Shown here: positions 47,701 through 58,200 of the stretch, one piece after another
How positions within the stretch are numbered: the first letter of the stretch is position 1
Layout of the letters: each line of letters starts with the position of its first letter
Assembly (NCBI RefSeq): GCF_040436345.1
Contig: NC_133230.1
Coordinates: 12,100,197-12,164,196, forward strand
From: Pagrus major
Lineage: Eukaryota; Chordata; Actinopteri; Spariformes; Sparidae
Reading direction: 5' to 3'
DNA length: 64,000 bases
The notes under the pieces: model-generated
Told to the model about the DNA's origin: nothing
The model's database searches: none
The model's input: the letters and a program-made list of their open reading frames with translations, nothing else
Program-made: the position numbers and the translations under genes

Positions 47701-50700
47701 GAAACTTTCTGTAGAGGAAGCTGTGGCTCAAGGAGTAGTGGGCACCGAGTGGAAAAACAAACTGCTATCAGCAGAAAGAGCAGTTACAGGGTACAAAGAT
47801 CACTACACTGGAAACACAATTTCCTTGTTCCAGGCCTTGAAAAAAGATCTAATTGTCAAAGATCATGGAATTCGTCTCCTTGAAGCTCAAATTGCCACAG
47901 GAGGTATAATTGATCCAGTGTACAGTCACAGAGTGCCTGTACAGGTGGCATATCAAAGAGGTTACTTTGATGAGGAAATGAACCAGATTCTGTCTGACCC
48001 TGATGATGACACCAAGGGCTTCTTTGACCCCAACACTCAAGAGAACCTCACCTATCTCCAGCTGGTTGAGAGGTGCGTCACAGATCCCATCACAGGCCTT
48101 AGTCTACTAGTGATCGTAAAGAAAGGAGAGTTTTACTTCTTTGTTGATGAGGCAACAAAACTCATTCTGAAATCTACAACAACAACCAAAGCAGGAGGGA
48201 AGTATCAAGGAACAACAGTTTATCTGTGGGATCTGCTCTACTCCAAACACATCACAGAGGAGAAGAGGAGAGAGCTTGTGCAGCAGTTCAAGTCTGGATC
48301 AATCACAATTGAACGCTTTTTGGAAATCATCCTGACAATCATTCAGAAGCAGACCACAACAACCTCAGCGTCATCAATCGTCACATGCCAACCACCAGAA
48401 ACAAAAGTGGACAGCAGCACAACAAAAACCACCATCACCACTACAACCACAGAGACAAGTGAAGTTAAAAATTTCCATGGAATCAGAAAGGATGTCACTG
48501 CTACCGAGTTGCTTGAATCAAAAATCATTGATGCAGACCTCTACAAAGATCTTAGTGCTGGAAAAGTCACGGTGACAGAAGTAAGTGAAATGGGCTCAGT
48601 ACGTAAGTACTTAGAGGGAACTAACTGCATTGCAGGGGTGTACCTGCAGTCCACCGATGAGACAATGAGCATCTATGAAGCCAAAAGAAAAGGCCTGCTG
48701 ACTCCTGGTACTTCTCTGGTTCTGCTGGAGGCCCAAGCAGCCACTGGCTTTGTCATCGACCCAGTGAACAACAAGAAACTTTCTGTAGAGGAAGCTGTGG
48801 CTCAAAAGGTAGTGGGCACCGAGTGGAAAAACAAACTGCTATCAGCAGAAAGAGCAGTTACAGGATACAAAGATCACTACACTGGAAACATCATTTCTTT
48901 GTTCCAGGCCATGACAAAAGATCTAATTGTCAAAGATCATGGAATTCGTCTCCTTGAAGCTCAAATTGCCACAGGAGGTATAATTGATCCAGTGTACAGT
49001 CACAGAGTGCCTGTACAGGTGGCATATCAAAGAGGTTACTTTGATGAGGAAATGAACCAGATTCTGTCTGACCCTGATGATGACACCAAGGGCTTCTTTG
49101 ATCCAAACACTAAAGAGAACCTCACCTATCTCCAGCTGGTTGAGAGGTGCGTCACAGATCCCATCACAGGCCTTAGTCTACTGGTGATCGTAAAGAAAGG
49201 AGAGTTTTACTTCTTTGTTGATGAGGCAACAAAACTCATTCTGAAATCTACAACAACAACCAAAGCAGGAGGGAAGTATCAAGGAACAACAGTTTCTCTG
49301 TGGGATCTGCTCTACTCCAAACATATCACAGAGGAGAAGAGGAGAGAGCTTGTGCAGCAGTTCAAGTCTGGATCAATCACAATTGAACGCTTTTTGGAAA
49401 TCATCCTGACAATCATACAGAAGCAGACCACAACAACCTCAGCGTCATCAATCGTCACATGCCACCAACCAGAAACAAAAGTGGACAGCAGCACAACAAA
49501 AACTACCATCACCACTACAACCATAGAGACAAGTGAAGTTAAAAATTTCCATGGAATCAGAAAGGATGTCTCCGCTACTGAGTTGCTTGAATCAAAAATC
49601 ATTGATGCGGACCTCTACAAAGATCTTAGTGCTGGAAAAGTCACGGTGACAGAAGTAAGTGAAATGGACTCAGTACGTAAGTACTTAGAGGGAACTAACT
49701 GCATCGCAGGGGTGTACCTGCAGTCCACCAACAAGACAATGAGCATCTATCAAGCCCAACGCAAAGGCCTGCTGACTCCTGGTACTTCTCTGGTTCTGCT
49801 GGAGGCCCAAGCAGCCACTGGCTTTGTCATCGACCCAGTGAACAACAAGAAACTTTCTGTAGAGGAAGCTGTGGCTCAAGGAGTAGTGGGCACTGAGTGG
49901 AAAAACAAACTGCTATCAGCAGAAAGAGCAGTTACAGGGTACAAAGATCACTACACTGGAAACACAATTTCCTTGTTCCAGGCCATGACAAAAGATCTAA
50001 TTGTCAAAGATCATGGAATTCGTCTCCTTGAAGCTCAAATTGCCACAGGAGGTATAATTGATCCAGTGTACAGTCACAGAGTGCCTGTACAGGTGGCATA
50101 TCAAAGAGGTTACTTTGATGAGGGAATGAACCAGATTCTGTCTGACCCTGATGATGACACCAAGGGCTTCTTTGACCCCAACACTCAAGAGAACCTCACC
50201 TATCTCCAGCTGGTTGAGAGGTGCGTCACAGATCCCATCACAGGCCTTAGTCTACTGGTCATCGTAAAGAAAGGAGAGTCTTATTTCTTTGTTGATGAGG
50301 CAACAAAACTCATTCTGAAATCTACAACAACAACCAAAGCAGGAGGGAAATACCAAGGAACAACAGTTTCTCTGTGGGATCTGCTCTACTCCAAACACAT
50401 CACAGAGGAAAAGAGGAGAGAGCTTGTGCAGCAGTTCAAGTCTGGATCAATCACAATTGAATGCTTTTTGGAGATCATCCTGACAATCATTCAGAAGCAG
50501 ACCACAACAACCTCAGTGTCATCAGTAGTCACATGCCAACCACCAGAAACAAAAGTGGACAGCAGCACAACAAAAACCACCATCACCACTACAACCACAG
50601 AGACAAGTGAAGTTAAAAATTTCCATGGAATCAGAAAGGATGTCACTGCTACCGAGCTGCTTGAATCAAAAATCATCGATGCGGACCTCTACAAAGATCT

Positions 50701-53392
50701 TAGTGCTGGAAAAGTCACTGTGACAGAAGTAAGTGAAATGGACTCAGTACGTAAGTACTTAGAGGGAACTAACTGCATTGCAGGGGTGTACCTGCAGTCC
50801 ACCAATGAGACAATGAGCATCTATGAAGCCAAAAGCAAAGGCCTGCTGACTCCTGGTACGTCTCTGGTTCTGCTGGAGGCCCAAGCGGCCACTGGCTTTG
50901 TCATCGACCCAGTGAACAACAAGAAACTTTCTGTAGAGGAAGCTGTGGCTCAAGGAGTAGTGGGCACTGAGTGGAAAAACAAACTGCTCTCAGCAGAAAG
51001 AGCAGTTACAGGGTACAAAGATCACTACACTGGAAACACAATTTCTTTGTTCCAGGCCATGACAAAAGATCTAATTGTCAAAGATCATGGAATTCGTCTC
51101 CTTGAAGCTCAAATTGCCACAGGAGGTATAATTGATCCAGTATACAGTCACAGGGTGCCTGTACAGGTGGCATATCAAAGAGGTTACTTTGATGAGGAAA
51201 TGAACCAGATTCTGTCTGACCCTGATGATGACACCAAGGGCTTCTTTGACCCCAACACTCAAGAGAACCTCACCTATCTCCAGCTGGTTGAGAGGTGCGT
51301 CACAGATCCCATCACAGGCCTAAGTCTACTGGTGATCGTAAAGAAAGGAGAGTTTTACTTCTTTGTTGATGAGGCAACAAAACTCATTCTGAAATCTACA
51401 ACAACAACCAAAGCAGGAGGGAAGTATCAAGGAACAACAGTTTCTCTGTGGGATCTGCTCTACTCCAAACACATCACAGAGGAGAAGAGGAGAGAGCTTG
51501 TACAGCAGTACAAGTCTGGATCAATCACAATTGAACGCTTTTTGGAAATCATCCTGACAATCATTCAGAAGCAGACCACAACAACCACAACAACAACAAC
51601 CATCACCACTACAACCACAGAGACAAGTGAAGGTAATAAATTCCATGGAATCAGAAAGGATGTCACCGCTACTGAGCTGCTTGAATCAAAAATCATCGAT
51701 GCAGACCTCTACAAAGATCTTAGTGCTGGAAAAGTCACTGTTACGGAAGTAAGTGAAATGGACTCAGTACGTAAGTACTTAGAGGGAACTAACTGCATCG
51801 CAGGGGTGTACCTGCAGTCCACCGAAGAAACGATGAGTATCTATGATGCGAAAAGCAAAGGCCTGCTGACTCCTGGTACTTCTCTGGTTCTGCTGGAGGC
51901 CCAAGCGGCCACTGGCTTTGTCATCGACCCAGTGAACAACAAGAAACTTTCTGTAGAGGAAGCTGTGGCTCATAGGGTAGTTGGCAGTGAGTGGAAAAAC
52001 AAACTGCTCTCAGCAGAAAGAGCAGTTACAGGATACAAAGATCACTACACTGGAAACATCATTTCCTTGTTCCAGGCCATGACAAAAGATCTAATTGTCA
52101 AAGATCATGGAATTCGTCTCCTTGAAGCTCAAATTGCCACAGGAGGTATAATTGATCCAGTGTACAGTCACAGAGTGCCTGTACAGGTGGCATATCAAAG
52201 AGGTTACTTTGATGAGGAAATGAACCAGATTCTGTCTGACCCTGATGATGACACCAAGGGCTTCTTTGACCCCAACACTCAAGAGAACCTCACCTATCTC
52301 CAGCTGGTTGAGAGGTGCGTCACAGATCCCATCACAGGCCTTAGTCTACTGGTGATCATAAAGAAAGGAGAATTTTACTTCTTTGTTGATGAGGCAACAA
52401 AACTCATTCTGAAATCTACAACAACAACCAAAGCAGGAGGGAAGTATCAAGGAACAACAGTTTCTCTGTGGGATCTGCTCTACTCCAAACACATCACAGA
52501 GGAGAAGAGGAGAGAGCTTGTGCAGCAGTTCAAGTCTGGATCAATCACAATTGAACGCTTTTTGGAAATCATCCTGACAATCATTCAGAAGCAGACCACC
52601 ACCACCACCACAACAACAACAACCATCACCACTACAACCACAGAGACAAGTGAAGGTAAAAATTTCCATGGAATCAGAAAGGATGTCACCGCTACCGAGC
52701 TGCTTGAATCAAAAATCATTGATGCGGACCTCTACAAAGATCTTAGTGCTGGAAAAGTCACTGTGACAGAAGTAAGTGAAATGGACTCAGTACGTAAGTA
52801 CTTAGAGGGAACTAACTGCATCGCAGGGGTGTACCTGCAGTCCACCGAAGAGACGATGAGTATCTATGAAGCCAAAAGCAAAGGTCTGCTGACTCCTGGT
52901 ACTTCTCTGGTTCTGCTGGAGGCCCAAGCGGCCACTGGCTTTGTCATCGACCCAGTGAATAACAAAAAACTTTCTGTCGAGGAAGCTGTGGCTCATAGGG
53001 TAGTTGGCAGTGAGTGGAAAAACAAACTGCTATCAGCAGAAAGAGCAGTTACAGGATACAAAGATCACTACACTGGAAACATAATTTCCTTGTTCCAGGC
53101 CTTGACAAAAGATCTGATTGTCAAAGATCATGGAATTCGCCTCCTTGAAGCTCAAATTGCCACAGGAGGTATAATTGATCCAGTGTACAGTCACAGAGTG
53201 CCTGTACAGGTGGCATATCAAAGAGGTTACTTTGATGAGGAAATGAACCAGATTCTGTCTGACGCTGATGATGACACCAAGGGCTTCTTTGACCCCAACA
53301 CTCAAGAGAACCTCACCTATCTCCAGCTGGTTGAGAGGTGCATCACAGATCCCATCACAGGCCTTAGCTTACTGCCCCTGCACAAGCGATAG
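41795..53392 (+). CDS. eppk1: Epiplakin-like plakin-repeat protein, single coding exon, 3865 residues
   Basis: One uninterrupted frame from ATG (MGQEVEQNGHTEVHKPVAG) to TAG. It holds 12 plakin-repeat modules, marked by (C/S)(I/V)AGV and xxSIYEAxxKGLLTPG, LLEAQAATGFxIDP, LLSAERAVTGYKD, LIVKDHGIRLLEAQIATGG and FFDPNTxENLTYLQL. Modules begin near residues 19, 254, 582, 907, 1237, 1562, 1919, 2277, 2635, 2993, 3333 and 3674. There are no actin-binding, spectrin or coiled-coil segments, which separates it from plectin and desmoplakin. Epiplakins bind intermediate filaments, mainly keratins, in epithelia, and mammalian EPPK1 is also one huge exon. Modules 7-12 are near-identical tandem copies of about 1074 bp (the last two units 1020 and 1023 bp). 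Thr-rich linkers vary in length. Copy number may be misassembled. Confidence 0.95.
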   Translation: MGQEVEQNGHTEVHKPVAGIFLEKTKEKITIYQAMKKRLLKPGTALAMLEAQAATMGIIDPINNRILPVADAVKEGIVGPEMKEKLLTAEKAVSGYVDPYTNQMVSVFQAMQKDLVPRDYGLRLLEAQIATQGLFDPVEKINLSVESAIQKGYYEKGFLDNQVSELRVFYNPSSQENLNYQDLLEKCTVEPDTGLLLLPVCVTFKGLRRGVSSTELLESKIIDKETYDDLQKGKTTTQDVMLMETVKEYLEGKGSIAGIAVLSSDQRMSIYAAMKKGILMPGTALVLLEAQAATGFMIDPVENKKFSVDEAIKHKLFGPEYHAKLLSAERAVTGYKDPYTGETISLFQALSKDLIVKEHGIRLLEAQIATGGIIDPINSHRLPTEVAFKRGYFDEKFNTILEDSGDDTKGFFDPNTEENLTYLQLMERCVTDPITGLCLLPLLEKSDRLNFNFIDHQTKMAFKKEMVKVTCGKYMGMTVSLWELLMSEYFDEHQRTDIIQKYREGKLNIKTIITMVLEVIEKTVKTTNVVFEGIRETVTAKQLVDADIISKEVLEDLEKGKITVKEVIEDENINVYLQGKDSIAGILLPDSQIMTIYQAKQKGKLMPGTALILLEAQAATGFIIDPIGNRKFSVDDAVKAKIVGTDVCQKLRSAEKAVTGYKDPYNGKTISLFQAMQKDLIIKDHGIRLLEAQIATGGIIDPVNSHRIPVHVAYKRGYFNEEMNQILNDPSDDTKGFFDPNNHENLTYLQLMARCVTDPSTGLCLLPLKSKDKKINIDDNMREVFKTTTVTVKYGRFKGKHTTLWDIINSEYLSEDKRQEFFKLFKSRKITIEQLIVTIIEIIESKEIKKQAGLNFEGLRGNISVVDLLELEIVDEKTYSSLVEGKMTSNDVMKMDNVRAYLQGKSCVAGVILQPSNQKLSIYEAQRIGILTPGTALCLLEAQAATGFIVDPLNNKKLTVEQALKEKVICPQMYEKLLSAERAVTGYRDPYTDQKISLFQALKKDLIVKQHGIRLLEAQIATGGIIDPLKCLHLPLEVAYRKGYFDTDLNQILSDPSDDTKGFFDPNTQDNLTYMEMLSRCVKDSETGLFLLPMNDTRKATGTKSKVYTDTEIKQCFEKTTVSISAGRFSGKSVSLWDLIHSGYFTEEQRFEFTDKYRTRKITIETIITSVISTIDKLEEIENLKMVMGLRNPVSAQQLLDSDIIDAKTFQQVKEGKLTLEAVTQQEPVRGYLKGTGSIAGIKVYPSKEVMSIYEAKKKDLLTPGIALELLEAQAATGWIIDPIKNKLYAVDEAAKEKVIGADVHEQLLSAERAVTGYQDPFTDTTISLFEAMNEELIQRSDGIRLLEVQIATGGIIDPNQSHRLPVHVAMKKGCLDEETSKILLNPTDDAKGYFDPNTKENLSYLQLIKRCEKDPETGLLLLPLHGEESHEFHTDEKIELDFKNTSIAMNVGKFKNKEVTLWEVLLSEYISEQKRGQLIQQYKTGTMKIEEIIEILTVIITEVSSKQRKFKGLRKQVSASELYESKIISKELFTQIIQGQVTEDNVNKMESIQQFLGATNSIAGVRVESTKKVMSIYEARTKGLLTPGTSLVLLEAQAATGFVIDPVNNKKLSVEEAVAQGVVGTEWKKKLLSAERAVTGYKDPYTGNTISLFQALKKDLIVKDHGIRLLEAQIATGGIIDPVYSHRVPVQVAYQRGYFDEGMNQILSDADDDTKGFFDPNTQENLTYLQLVERCVTDPITGLNLLSIVKKGEFYFFVDEATKLILKSTTTTKAGGKYRGTTVSLWDLLYSKYITEEKRRELVQQFKSGSITIERFLEIILTIIQKQTTTTSASSIVTCQPPETKVDGSTTKTTITTTTTETSEVKNFHGIRKDVTATELLESKIIDADLYKDISAGKVTVIEVSEMDSVRKYLEGTNCIAGVYLQSTEETMSIYEAKRKGLLTPGTSLVLLEAQAATGFVIDPVNNKKLSVEEAVAQGVVGTEWKNKLLSAERAVTGYKDHYTGNTISLFQALKKDLIVKDHGIRLLEAQIATGGIIDPVYSHRVPVQVAYQRGYFDEEMNQILSDPDDDTKGFFDPNTQENLTYLQLVERCVTDPITGLSLLVIVKKGEFYFFVDEATKLILKSTTTTKAGGKYQGTTVYLWDLLYSKHITEEKRRELVQQFKSGSITIERFLEIILTIIQKQTTTTSASSIVTCQPPETKVDSSTTKTTITTTTTETSEVKNFHGIRKDVTATELLESKIIDADLYKDLSAGKVTVTEVSEMGSVRKYLEGTNCIAGVYLQSTDETMSIYEAKRKGLLTPGTSLVLLEAQAATGFVIDPVNNKKLSVEEAVAQKVVGTEWKNKLLSAERAVTGYKDHYTGNIISLFQAMTKDLIVKDHGIRLLEAQIATGGIIDPVYSHRVPVQVAYQRGYFDEEMNQILSDPDDDTKGFFDPNTKENLTYLQLVERCVTDPITGLSLLVIVKKGEFYFFVDEATKLILKSTTTTKAGGKYQGTTVSLWDLLYSKHITEEKRRELVQQFKSGSITIERFLEIILTIIQKQTTTTSASSIVTCHQPETKVDSSTTKTTITTTTIETSEVKNFHGIRKDVSATELLESKIIDADLYKDLSAGKVTVTEVSEMDSVRKYLEGTNCIAGVYLQSTNKTMSIYQAQRKGLLTPGTSLVLLEAQAATGFVIDPVNNKKLSVEEAVAQGVVGTEWKNKLLSAERAVTGYKDHYTGNTISLFQAMTKDLIVKDHGIRLLEAQIATGGIIDPVYSHRVPVQVAYQRGYFDEGMNQILSDPDDDTKGFFDPNTQENLTYLQLVERCVTDPITGLSLLVIVKKGESYFFVDEATKLILKSTTTTKAGGKYQGTTVSLWDLLYSKHITEEKRRELVQQFKSGSITIECFLEIILTIIQKQTTTTSVSSVVTCQPPETKVDSSTTKTTITTTTTETSEVKNFHGIRKDVTATELLESKIIDADLYKDLSAGKVTVTEVSEMDSVRKYLEGTNCIAGVYLQSTNETMSIYEAKSKGLLTPGTSLVLLEAQAATGFVIDPVNNKKLSVEEAVAQGVVGTEWKNKLLSAERAVTGYKDHYTGNTISLFQAMTKDLIVKDHGIRLLEAQIATGGIIDPVYSHRVPVQVAYQRGYFDEEMNQILSDPDDDTKGFFDPNTQENLTYLQLVERCVTDPITGLSLLVIVKKGEFYFFVDEATKLILKSTTTTKAGGKYQGTTVSLWDLLYSKHITEEKRRELVQQYKSGSITIERFLEIILTIIQKQTTTTTTTTTITTTTTETSEGNKFHGIRKDVTATELLESKIIDADLYKDLSAGKVTVTEVSEMDSVRKYLEGTNCIAGVYLQSTEETMSIYDAKSKGLLTPGTSLVLLEAQAATGFVIDPVNNKKLSVEEAVAHRVVGSEWKNKLLSAERAVTGYKDHYTGNIISLFQAMTKDLIVKDHGIRLLEAQIATGGIIDPVYSHRVPVQVAYQRGYFDEEMNQILSDPDDDTKGFFDPNTQENLTYLQLVERCVTDPITGLSLLVIIKKGEFYFFVDEATKLILKSTTTTKAGGKYQGTTVSLWDLLYSKHITEEKRRELVQQFKSGSITIERFLEIILTIIQKQTTTTTTTTTTITTTTTETSEGKNFHGIRKDVTATELLESKIIDADLYKDLSAGKVTVTEVSEMDSVRKYLEGTNCIAGVYLQSTEETMSIYEAKSKGLLTPGTSLVLLEAQAATGFVIDPVNNKKLSVEEAVAHRVVGSEWKNKLLSAERAVTGYKDHYTGNIISLFQALTKDLIVKDHGIRLLEAQIATGGIIDPVYSHRVPVQVAYQRGYFDEEMNQILSDADDDTKGFFDPNTQENLTYLQLVERCITDPITGLSLLPLHKR
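47537..53380 (+). repeat. Tandem array of six near-identical epiplakin modules
   Basis: Corresponding positions recur at about 47537, 48611, 49685, 50759, 51779 and 52802, giving spacings of 1074, 1074, 1074, 1020 and 1023 bp. Most of each unit matches its neighbours almost base for base, including third codon positions. Shorter spacings come from replacing an SSIVTCQPPETKVDSSTTKT-type linker by a pure Thr run near 51580-51625 and 52597-52640. Confidence 0.95.
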
Positions 53393-54240
53393 AAAGAAAA
53401 CCCTTCCACGAGCTTTTATTCTTGCATTTTGCTTGATTTGTGAGGTTTTTTGTTTACCTAAGTCGCAGTTAGTATTATTTTGTCTGTTGTTCTTTTCAAT
53501 GCATTTCAGGTAGTCCAAAAGAATATCTGGAGATAAAAATACATTCGTACTGTACCGTGCTGTCCTGTCTAGGCATGGTTGAAAAAAAGACCAAGAAAAC
53601 TTTCTAGCCATTATAGAAATAGGTGTTTTGGTTCACCTTCATGTTACCATGAGCACAGTTAACCTTTTGAGCCAGCACACACGAAACCAGAGCAAGGGCA
53701 CTGACTGTTTAATTTGGATAAGCTTCTAATAACCATATGATTCTACTAAGAGACTTTACCTGTGTTTAATATGTGCAATGTATGCTGTGAAACAGCCTTC
53801 TTGCTCTCATGAGTTAACATTGAAATGTACCATACATTTATCTGTGGTGTAGGTTGTTTTCTTGTTTCCAGTCCCTTTGTAATTATCCAATTCTGAGCTT
53901 CATTGAATACATAATGTACATCGCAGTAAATGTGGTATAAACCATGTTGGACTTTTGGACTCAACTAATTGGGGTTCAGCCTATTTTTACCTGACCTGTA
54001 GACTGGAGTTAAAGTTGATTTACATTTACTGCTTTATAGCTTTTCTTACAAACCTCTGTTGCTTACTTACTATGCCAAATGTGAGTAGTGAATGTAGTTT
54101 TGCTGGGCCTGCCTTAAGCCAGCCCGGAAGCCAGCCATTTTTTTTTGCATTGTTGGATAACCTTTCTTGGTCTTTTTGTTTCATTGTACGGCTCAATAAA
54201 TAAGAAAGATTTGAACAAATAATAAATCTTGGCTTCATTT
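53393..54240 (+). other. 3' UTR and poly(A) signal of the epiplakin-like gene
   Basis: About 800 bp without supported coding content. AATAAA occurs at 54195-54200 (GGCTCAATAAATAAG), with another AATAAA-like word near 54221. This is the probable transcript end. Confidence 0.6.
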
Positions 54241-55215
54241 CAACAATTTTGCTTAAACATATCAGACAGATCTTGATATATTTTAATTAACTCAGCACAA
54301 CACATACTGTACATTAAATTCGAGGTTGAAGAGTCCTTGCATTGGTTGGAAAGAAATTAGAGCTCTTGAAACACCTATAATACTTCTAATCCAACAGACA
54401 AATAAAAGATAGTTTGTAGTTTCTAACAACAGCACAGCAAGACAGGCTCCATTTGGTCATTCTGTACATTTAGCCTGGTGGTACAGCACTCTCTAGTGGA
54501 AATAAACTATATTACCAACTTTATAGTGACATCTTGAACATTAAGTCTGGAATTATTGTAACTTGGTGTAAAAAAAAAGAGTCAAAAATTGCATTCAAGA
54601 AAGGCTGGTGTAGGTTTGTGAGGAGTTCATTTCCAAAAACAAATGAAAACATTCCTGAAATGAATAAACCAACACCAGTTTGACTGATATTACTTCAACT
54701 TCACAATAAACAAAAAGCATTTTATGAAAAGTTAAAATATCTGGGATATTGAGACAAACTTACAACAGCTTGATTGATACTGGTGATATGGTGTGCACAA
54801 ACAAAATAAAAAAAAATAGGATTAGGCAAATTAATCAAAAAGGAGATAACTGTTTTTGCAAATGAACCCGTCATATCGACAGTGCTCTTACCGACATTAA
54901 CAGCACCAACAGGTTTTCTCACTGTATTTCAAACCAGCTCTCATTTCAGCTCTCTATGAATAATAAAGACAGCCTTTGCATGAACTGTATGTTTTGTCTG
55001 AACAGTGTATATACAAAACAATATTTACAAAAGCACCAGAGGATAAAATATCCAAATTACTTAAACAACATTATCCACAAAGACTTTTAAGTGTTATGGT
55101 AGGCAACTGGACTGGCTTCTTCAGTTCTAAATAGTTGCAAAGAGGCATGTTTTAAGACATCTGTGTTTGCCTTGTAGTTCAGTTTATGATTTCTGGAGTC
55201 AAATGAATATGTGAA
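54241..55215. other. Convergent intergenic DNA between eppk1 and fbxl6
   Basis: AT-rich. The fbxl6 3' UTR must fall in this stretch, but I see no perfect minus-strand AATAAA close to its stop. No gene recognised. Confidence 0.45.
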
Positions 55216-58200
55216 CTAGTCCAATTTGTCCAACAGTTGGCGAATGTCTTCTTGGCCCCGGTAAATTCTCTTCAATCCTCTTGGAAGATAACGGCAGGAT
55301 GACAGATTGAGGTAGCTAAGAGCAGTCATTTGGCCGATGAGAGACCTGCAAAATACAGTTCAGATAAAGACTTGTGAAATCATTTGAAAGATAAAAAATG
55401 TTTGTGCTGTCTCTCAAAAGGGTTGGCTCTTTGTGAATTGGATTATTCAGACCGGTAGAGTTATGAGGTAAAACTATACATTGAATACCTGAGGGCAGGT
55501 GGTGTGATCCTGGTCCCACTCAGGTTGAGTGAACGCAGGGTATCTGCCTCGGTTGCCTGAGCGAGGTGACTCATAGCGATCTCCAAGTCCTCCTTACTGA
55601 AGAGCTGATTTGCAAGGTCAAGTTGTTGCAGTGTTTGACACCATTTCTGGGTCACCATGTGAATCCCCGCCTTAGGAGATGACAGCCCAACACTGCTGCT
55701 GAAATACTGTCCCCAGAACAGACACTCAAGCTCTGCAAAAATCACACACAGAAGATGACGCAAGCACTGATTAATACATGGGTTTTTTCGAATGCAAATT
55801 CAGACAACTGATTATTCAAACACAGATGGGTGTTTCATTAGTACATTCAAAGCAATTCCTATACTTCTGTGTAGTTGCTCACTAAGTACAAAAAAATAAG
55901 TATTTCTACACCTCTAGTACATTTTCAGGCCATTGTGGATTAAATATGAAAATACCAAACTAAGCTTTTCATTATAGGCCCCAAATACACATACAAATAC
56001 AATACATTTTAAAACAAACTTATATGAAATTGACCAAAGTTACCCAAAGTATAAATCATATAACTCAGCCCTACCAGGACAGGGTAGTGTTGCGAGACCA
56101 GATGGTGTGATTCGCGAACAGCCTCGCAGGTCCAGCACCCGCAGCCTTGTGGAGCCAAAGAGAATTTCCCACAAATCTTTGTCGGTCATGTAGGAATAAG
56201 ACGTGGTAGCGATACAAAGCTCCTCCAGTAATGGGAAGCCTAACACTGAATCAGCGGCATTACGCATTGTCTTATGCAGAGGTCGGACATTCAGCATCCG
56301 GAAGGTCTGATGAAAAGTACAACAGGCGTAGATTTAAGTTTCATGGACACGGTAAGTCATTACACACTGACACACAACATGGAAAGGGCTAATGTATCAC
56401 TGACAGCTGATTATTTCCTCAAAAATGCCTGTTTGGACTATTTGGCCTATTTTGTCAGAGATTAAGGTGGCATTTTCAAATGTCTCATTTTGCAATCAAT
56501 TAATCGATTCATAGTTCAGCTCTTGTAGAATGAAGAATTAGAGCTGAAAAATTAATTATTTTTGATGACCAGTTTCTTAATTTATTTAGCAGCATAATTA
56601 AGGCAGACACATGAACATAAAATTACATTTGTAAGTCACATTACATTTTTTATAAAGGAACAATAATCACACTGGCAAAGAGCTCGGAAATATTTGATTT
56701 TTTTACCTTGAGTTTAGGGCATGCCGTCTGTAGAGCCTGGATGCAAACAGGAAGTTCACAGTCTTTACTGTTGAGCTTTGTGTTGACCTCTAACAGCTCC
56801 AAATCAGGACAGCATCCCCTCTGGCAAAACAAATTCAATATTTGATCAGGCTGTGTGTTATGAATACATTAAAAGAACCAATGGAGAAAAAAGAGGGGGC
56901 TTACGGTGATGGCAGTCAGAAATCTGTCATTCTTTAGACCATGAGTGAACAAAAATTGCTTGATTTGGCTCCCATGATTTTCGAGGTACTCCAGGAGTCC
57001 CTCAACCTGAAACTAGAGCAAAAACATGTTTCCTACAAATCTACAATTCTATATGTAACCAAGCAGGTTGACAATGAAATCTGCTGGGTACTGATAACTG
57101 TGTCTGGTGTATCAAATTGGACTGTTTGTCTAACTGTTGGATTTTTGCCTTTGCTTTTATTGTCCTGTGTACAGAGACCACTAATGCAAAACAGTAGCTG
57201 CTCTCATTGGAAACATCTTGTATAAATCAAATTTTCTACAAGGAATGTTAATGAGCTGGTTGAAGGCGTTGTACCTCTGAATACTGGAGATTTATACTCT
57301 GCAGAGCCCGGCTGTGCAGACCGAGGCATTGGAAGGCTGTAGCTGTCAGGCCCGTACAGTGGGAGAGTGTGAGGGAGCGAAGGTGAGGGCAGAACTGTGC
57401 AACAACCTAAATTTGATCACAACATAAAAAATGAAAAAATCATTAACCCAAAAGGAATAGAATAGAAATATCTGGCAATTTCTGATGAAAAACCCCCCCC
57501 AGAAACAATAAAAGGTCTACCAAAATTAATCGGCTAACCATTTCAGTTCAGTAGCTTATAAAACAATAGTTGAAAATGACAGATATCAGGTCTTGATGAC
57601 TGACCTCGACTGCATAGCCAACATTCTTCGTCCAGTGATAGAGGGAGAAGTCTCGCAGCTGAGAGAATCTAAAAAACAAGAACTACAGTTTATTATTTCA
57701 TTTTCACGTTGATACTGGTATTAAAAGTCCAAGACATCTAAGCACAAATTAAAAAACAGCTCACATGTTAAACATCTTCATTAAACTGACCTGTTCTGTG
57801 TCAGCCAATCAAAAGTTTCCTTAATCCTCTTCTCAGTTTTAGGTAGCTGGGTTTTCCCTGGTGCAATCCAGCAGTAACCTACAGTCACCTTACGCCACAG
57901 GACCGGACTGGAGGCAGCAGCGTTCCACAGACGACAGACTCTGCCCACCCTACATCAGAGGAGACATGGAGGAGAAAAAAACAAGAGATTTAGTTCAGTT
58001 TGGAATCTATGACACAGCACTGGTATCTCTATACAACAAAAATGGAGCTCAAACATTTAGTCAATTATAGATTAGCCAATCAACAGAAAATCTGAGACAC
58101 TTTTGATATTCAATACATCATTTTTACACTAAAACATCAAAAACTCACTGAAATCAAATGAATATTTGCAGGTCGTCTGGGTTTTATCTGGTAGAGAACT

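Noticed and set aside
41800-53305. Many minus-strand ORFs inside the epiplakin-like gene, several recurring every ~1.07 kb
   Set aside because: They are antisense shadows of the tandem modules. They repeat only because the sense strand repeats, and they show no known domain.
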